Assembly (NCBI RefSeq): GCF_000732535.1 | Contig: NZ_APNK01000006.1 | Coordinates: 1 to 64,000, forward strand | Direction of reading: 5' to 3' | From: Salinisphaera hydrothermalis C41B8 | GTDB taxonomy: Bacteria > Pseudomonadota > Gammaproteobacteria > Nevskiales > Salinisphaeraceae | DNA length: 64,000 nt | Shown here: piece by piece, positions 61,465 through 64,000 of the stretch | Position numbering within the stretch: position 1 is the first letter of the stretch | How the letters are laid out: each line of letters opens with the position of its first letter | The notes under the pieces: generated by a model | What the model saw: only the letters and a program-made list of their open reading frames with translations | The model's database searches: none | What the model was told of the DNA's origin: nothing | Made by a program: the position numbers and the translations under genes

Positions 61465-62526
61465 ATGTCCCATTCGCGCTCCGTGTCACGCGCTCTGCCC
61501 CTGATCGCCCTGCTGCTCACGAGCGGGTGCGCGCCCGCGGCCTCGCCTTCCGTGGTGACCGTGTCCTCGTTGGACGGTTTGCAGACCGCCATCGACAATG
61601 CATCCGCCGGCGAGACGATCATCCTGGCGCCCGGCGTCTACCACGAAACGCGCGCGATCCGGATTGCGGGTCGACACGATCTGACCATCACCGGCGCCAC
61701 CAAGGATTACGCCGACACAGTCATCCGCGGACCGGGCATGAACGATCCGAGCCTGCAGTCGAATATTCGTCTGAATAACGCCGACGGCATCACGCTCGAA
61801 AATCTGACGCTGCGCGACAGCTATTATCACGGCGTCCAGGTCAACAACGACTCCGACCGCTTCACCGCGGACAACGTCCGCACGCTCGACAACGGCGAAT
61901 CGGGGTTCAAGGTCACCAGCCCGACCAATGCCAGCGGCCCCGCCGCCTATTCCGACAAGGGCACCATCGAGAACTGCTGGATCGGGTTCACCACCACCGG
62001 GCGGCGCGGTGTGGTCGAGGGCGTGGACATCGTCGCCGGCAATGGCTGGCATCTGCTCGGCAATCATTTCGTCAATATCCGGCGCGCCGATGGCGGGCCG
62101 GCGTATGCGGCCTTCGCCAAGGGCAACGCGCATAACCCAGTGTTTGCCGACAACGAGGTCGAAAACAGCTTTATCGGGCTCTCGTTCGGCGGGGGCGGGA
62201 CCGATGGCGTCTACTTCCGCAACGGCGATACACGCTACGAGACGCAGGGCGGCGTGATGCGACACAACGTGATCCACGACACCGACGATGCCGGCATCTA
62301 TCTCAACAAAGCCCACGATTTTTTGATCGAAGGCAACACCGTTTTGCGCAACGGCCCCGGCACGGGCGCGATCGAGTCACGCTTTACTCAAAGCACGGGC
62401 ACGATCCGTGATAACCGAGTCAGCGGCCCGATCAAGATGCGCGACGGCGGAACCGCAGTGACCCGAAACAATCAGACCGTGCCGGCCGATACGCATGCCC
62501 CTGATCCCAACGGCGACGCCGACTAA
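61465..62526 (+). CDS. Right-handed beta-helix lipoprotein
   Basis: 353 residues from the ATG at 61465, with an AGGT-type site 8 bases upstream; an ATG five codons earlier (61450) is an alternative. Lipobox TSGC in LPLIALLLTSGCAP. Then repeating coils of the parallel beta-helix: AIDNASAGETIILAPGVYHE, IRIAGRHDLTITGATKDYAD, ITLENLTLRDSYYHGVQVNN, GGVMRHNVIHDTDDAGIYLN, HDFLIEGNTVLRNGPGTGAI. This fold is shared by polysaccharide lyases, NosD and carbohydrate-binding surface proteins. No lyase catalytic pair is evident. Likely a surface or periplasmic carbohydrate-related protein. Confidence 0.82.
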   Translation: MSHSRSVSRALPLIALLLTSGCAPAASPSVVTVSSLDGLQTAIDNASAGETIILAPGVYHETRAIRIAGRHDLTITGATKDYADTVIRGPGMNDPSLQSNIRLNNADGITLENLTLRDSYYHGVQVNNDSDRFTADNVRTLDNGESGFKVTSPTNASGPAAYSDKGTIENCWIGFTTTGRRGVVEGVDIVAGNGWHLLGNHFVNIRRADGGPAYAAFAKGNAHNPVFADNEVENSFIGLSFGGGGTDGVYFRNGDTRYETQGGVMRHNVIHDTDDAGIYLNKAHDFLIEGNTVLRNGPGTGAIESRFTQSTGTIRDNRVSGPIKMRDGGTAVTRNNQTVPADTHAPDPNGDAD

Positions 62527-62552
62527 TAGGCGCGTGTTCCAATAGGCCCGAG

Positions 62553-62845
62553 GGTCTGTTGAGGTTTCTTGGGAGTCCGCGCCAAGCGCAGTTTTGCGGC
62601 AAGACGAGGCGTAGCGAACGTGGCGTAGTGAACCTACGCGAGAGAGCTATAACGCTGGATTGCCGTCGTGTCGTTAATTCATGGGCGCTTGTCCCTTCGG
62701 GTTGGGCCGCCCATAAAAAATTAACCATGGACGCCCGGCGGCGTTGCGAGTCTGGGGCGTGGCACGCCACGACGCAGCGACTCGCGCCTTGCCGGACACG
62801 ATTTGCGGACGCCAACGCGGCGCTCGCACGAAACCTCAACAGACC
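62553..62845. repeat. Palindromic CTAG-type element, copy C (293 bp)
   Basis: Same orientation and core as copy A (62553-62845), with ends GGTCTGTTGAGG and its complement. The flanks are CGAG (62549-62552) and CCAG (62846-62849), both one base off CTAG. It lies between the convergent beta-helix and PHY-GGDEF genes, 26 and 9 bases from their stops. The tandem 14-base repeat and hairpins GCGTAG/CTACGC (62623-62639) and GCGAGTC/GACTCGC are intact. Confidence 0.88.
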
Positions 62846-62854
62846 CCAGGTCTG

Positions 62855-64000
62855 TCAGCGCGAGTCTTTGACGCCGACCGGGCGGCGGGCCGGGCCGCCC
62901 GAGCCTGCGCGTGCGCTGCCCGCACGGTAGCGTTCCTTCTCGGCATATAAGCCGGCGTCGGCATATTCATGCAACGCCTTGGCGCCGCGCCCGTCGTCCG
63001 GATAGATCGCCGTGCCGATACTCGCGCCGACGCGGATACTGTGACCCTCCAGCACCATCGGCTGTTCCAGCACGCTGGTCACACGATCGGCAAGGCGCGT
63101 GGCGTCGCGACTATCCTCCACATGCCATTGCATGATCGCGAACTCGTCGCCGCCCAGCCTTGCCACCACGTCCTCGCGCCGCGCAAGCGCGCTCATGAGG
63201 ACCGCAATCTCCTTCAGCAGAGCGTCGCCGGTGCCGTGACCATAGGTGTCGTTGATCGGCTTGAAGCGATCGAGATCGATCAGATGCAGCGCAAAGCGTT
63301 CGCCGGTTCGCTCGCAGTGCTCGATCTTGTCCGTCATCGCCTGTTCAAAAGCGTGTCGGTTGGCCACGCCAGTCAGTGGATCCTGATAAGCCAACTCCTT
63401 GTGATACGCCGCCTGCAAAAATTCCGCGAGCATGCCGCGCAGCTCTTCGGCGATTCGGAGCACCGCGACATCCCAGCGCTTGGCCCGATGCCGTACGCTC
63501 TCCGACCACGCAGCAAAGGAATGCCGCGGTGACAGGGACTGGACGACCGAGCCGTCCGGGGGCTGGCCAGCCCAGGTAATCTTCTCGACCTGTTCCTTGC
63601 GCACGGCGATCACGTCACAGCGTTCGCCGAACGGTAGATACAGCACGCCGGCGGCATCCGCACACAACCCGGGCCGATCGCGTAGATCCGGCGGCAACGC
63701 ATCGAAATGCGTGCAATGCCCTTCCACGTGCTGATCGTGCAGCCAGGACTCCAGCGCGGCCAGATCGTACTCCTCGGGCAATTCGCCGCGACGATAGACA
63801 GTGCCCCCCCAGCGCAGACAGACCCCGTCGGCATCGAGCAACAGGCAGATCTGGCGCAACTGGCCGGCCAAAATCGCCCCCGTGTCCTCGAGCGCGGGGT
63901 CGAGCGCCCGATTCATGACCGACAACCGTTCGCGCAGAATCGAATGCAGCGTGGCCTCTTCCAGGCGGGCCAGATTGGCCAGATGAAGACTGGCCAGCCG
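62855..64000 (-). CDS. Phytochrome-type PHY domain with GGDEF diguanylate cyclase (C-terminal part)
   Basis: The frame is open to the right edge, so at least 381 C-terminal residues of a longer protein are seen. The visible start HLANLARLEEATLHSILRER leads into LLDADGVCLRWGGTVYRRGE, then VEKITWAGQPPDGSVVQSLS and SPRHSFAAWSESVRHRAKRW, the PHY domain of phytochromes. A coiled coil joins it to a GGDEF domain: DPLTGVANRHAFEQAMTDKI, LIDLDRFKPINDTYGHGTGD, RLGGDEFAI with the intact active site, and RRED five residues before GGDEF as the product-inhibition I-site. It should make cyclic di-GMP under red/far-red control if the missing N-terminus carries PAS-GAF with a bilin cysteine. Confidence 0.88.
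   Translation of the reverse strand, partial: RLASLHLANLARLEEATLHSILRERLSVMNRALDPALEDTGAILAGQLRQICLLLDADGVCLRWGGTVYRRGELPEEYDLAALESWLHDQHVEGHCTHFDALPPDLRDRPGLCADAAGVLYLPFGERCDVIAVRKEQVEKITWAGQPPDGSVVQSLSPRHSFAAWSESVRHRAKRWDVAVLRIAEELRGMLAEFLQAAYHKELAYQDPLTGVANRHAFEQAMTDKIEHCERTGERFALHLIDLDRFKPINDTYGHGTGDALLKEIAVLMSALARREDVVARLGGDEFAIMQWHVEDSRDATRLADRVTSVLEQPMVLEGHSIRVGASIGTAIYPDDGRGAKALHEYADAGLYAEKERYRAGSARAGSGGPARRPVGVKDSR

Overview
The window is GC-rich and densely coded. It reads as a chromosomal segment of a free-living gammaproteobacterium. The strongest sign is the block argH | algZ(fimS)-algR-hemC-hemD-hemX-hemY, the same order known from Pseudomonas. Supporting signs are a biosynthetic speA, a Nu-class GST, NodT/EmrAB-type efflux and many small stress proteins. 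A halotolerant Salinisphaera-like bacterium would fit, but that is an inference from protein style, not a database match. I see no rRNA, tRNA, CRISPR array or prophage.

Layout. 1-6.0 kb (mostly minus strand): the 5' part of malate synthase G; an operon of a medium-chain reductase, a GNAT and a RimK-like ATP-grasp ligase; and an OmpR/EnvZ-type pair. 6.2-7.6 kb: an EF-hand protein and a small lipoprotein. 7.6-9.8 kb: a pile of insertions (IS481 family, a 281-bp palindromic element, an IS5-family IS with a frameshifted transposase, and a solo element end), every junction lying on CTAG. 9.8-17.5 kb (minus): an atypical SDR, hemYXDC and algR/algZ, with argH divergent. 19-26 kb: a beta-hydroxyacid dehydrogenase, a giant DUF748/AsmA-like protein, and divergent speA/speE of polyamine synthesis. 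26-31 kb: an unknown 350-aa protein, a run of small stress proteins and a FixJ/PAS-kinase pair. 31-38 kb: CoA-transferase plus GST, two SDRs, an MHS-type transporter, OsmC and SlyD. 38-45 kb: a Sel1/SH3 protein and a TetR-controlled tripartite drug efflux operon with a readable promoter and operator. 45-50.5 kb: a ZIP-like transporter, an M23 peptidase, small membrane proteins, a luciferase-like oxidoreductase and an OhrR-like regulator. 50.5-55.6 kb (minus): an operon of HDAC-like deacetylase, GNAT, DUF2256 and cryptochrome-DASH, then panE/surE. 55.7-58 kb: enoyl-CoA hydratase and thiolase. 58-64 kb: lipoproteins, an MCP carrying a CheR-tether pentapeptide, a beta-helix lipoprotein, and the C-terminal part of a PHY-GGDEF protein.

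The most unusual content is a family of short (265-305 bp) palindromic, CTAG-flanked elements: A 8653-8933, B 25948-26252, D 47412-47676, C 62553-62845, plus a solo end at 9776. All four full copies lie between convergent genes, several with the flanking CTAG doubling as a TAG stop codon. Two end types (GGCGTGTTGAGG and GGCATGTCGTC) enclose a related core, in which two hairpins change sequence between types but stay paired. That is a covariation pattern suggesting selected secondary structure. The IS5-family copy at 8938-9771 has ends nearly matching type D and is the natural candidate for mobilising that type.
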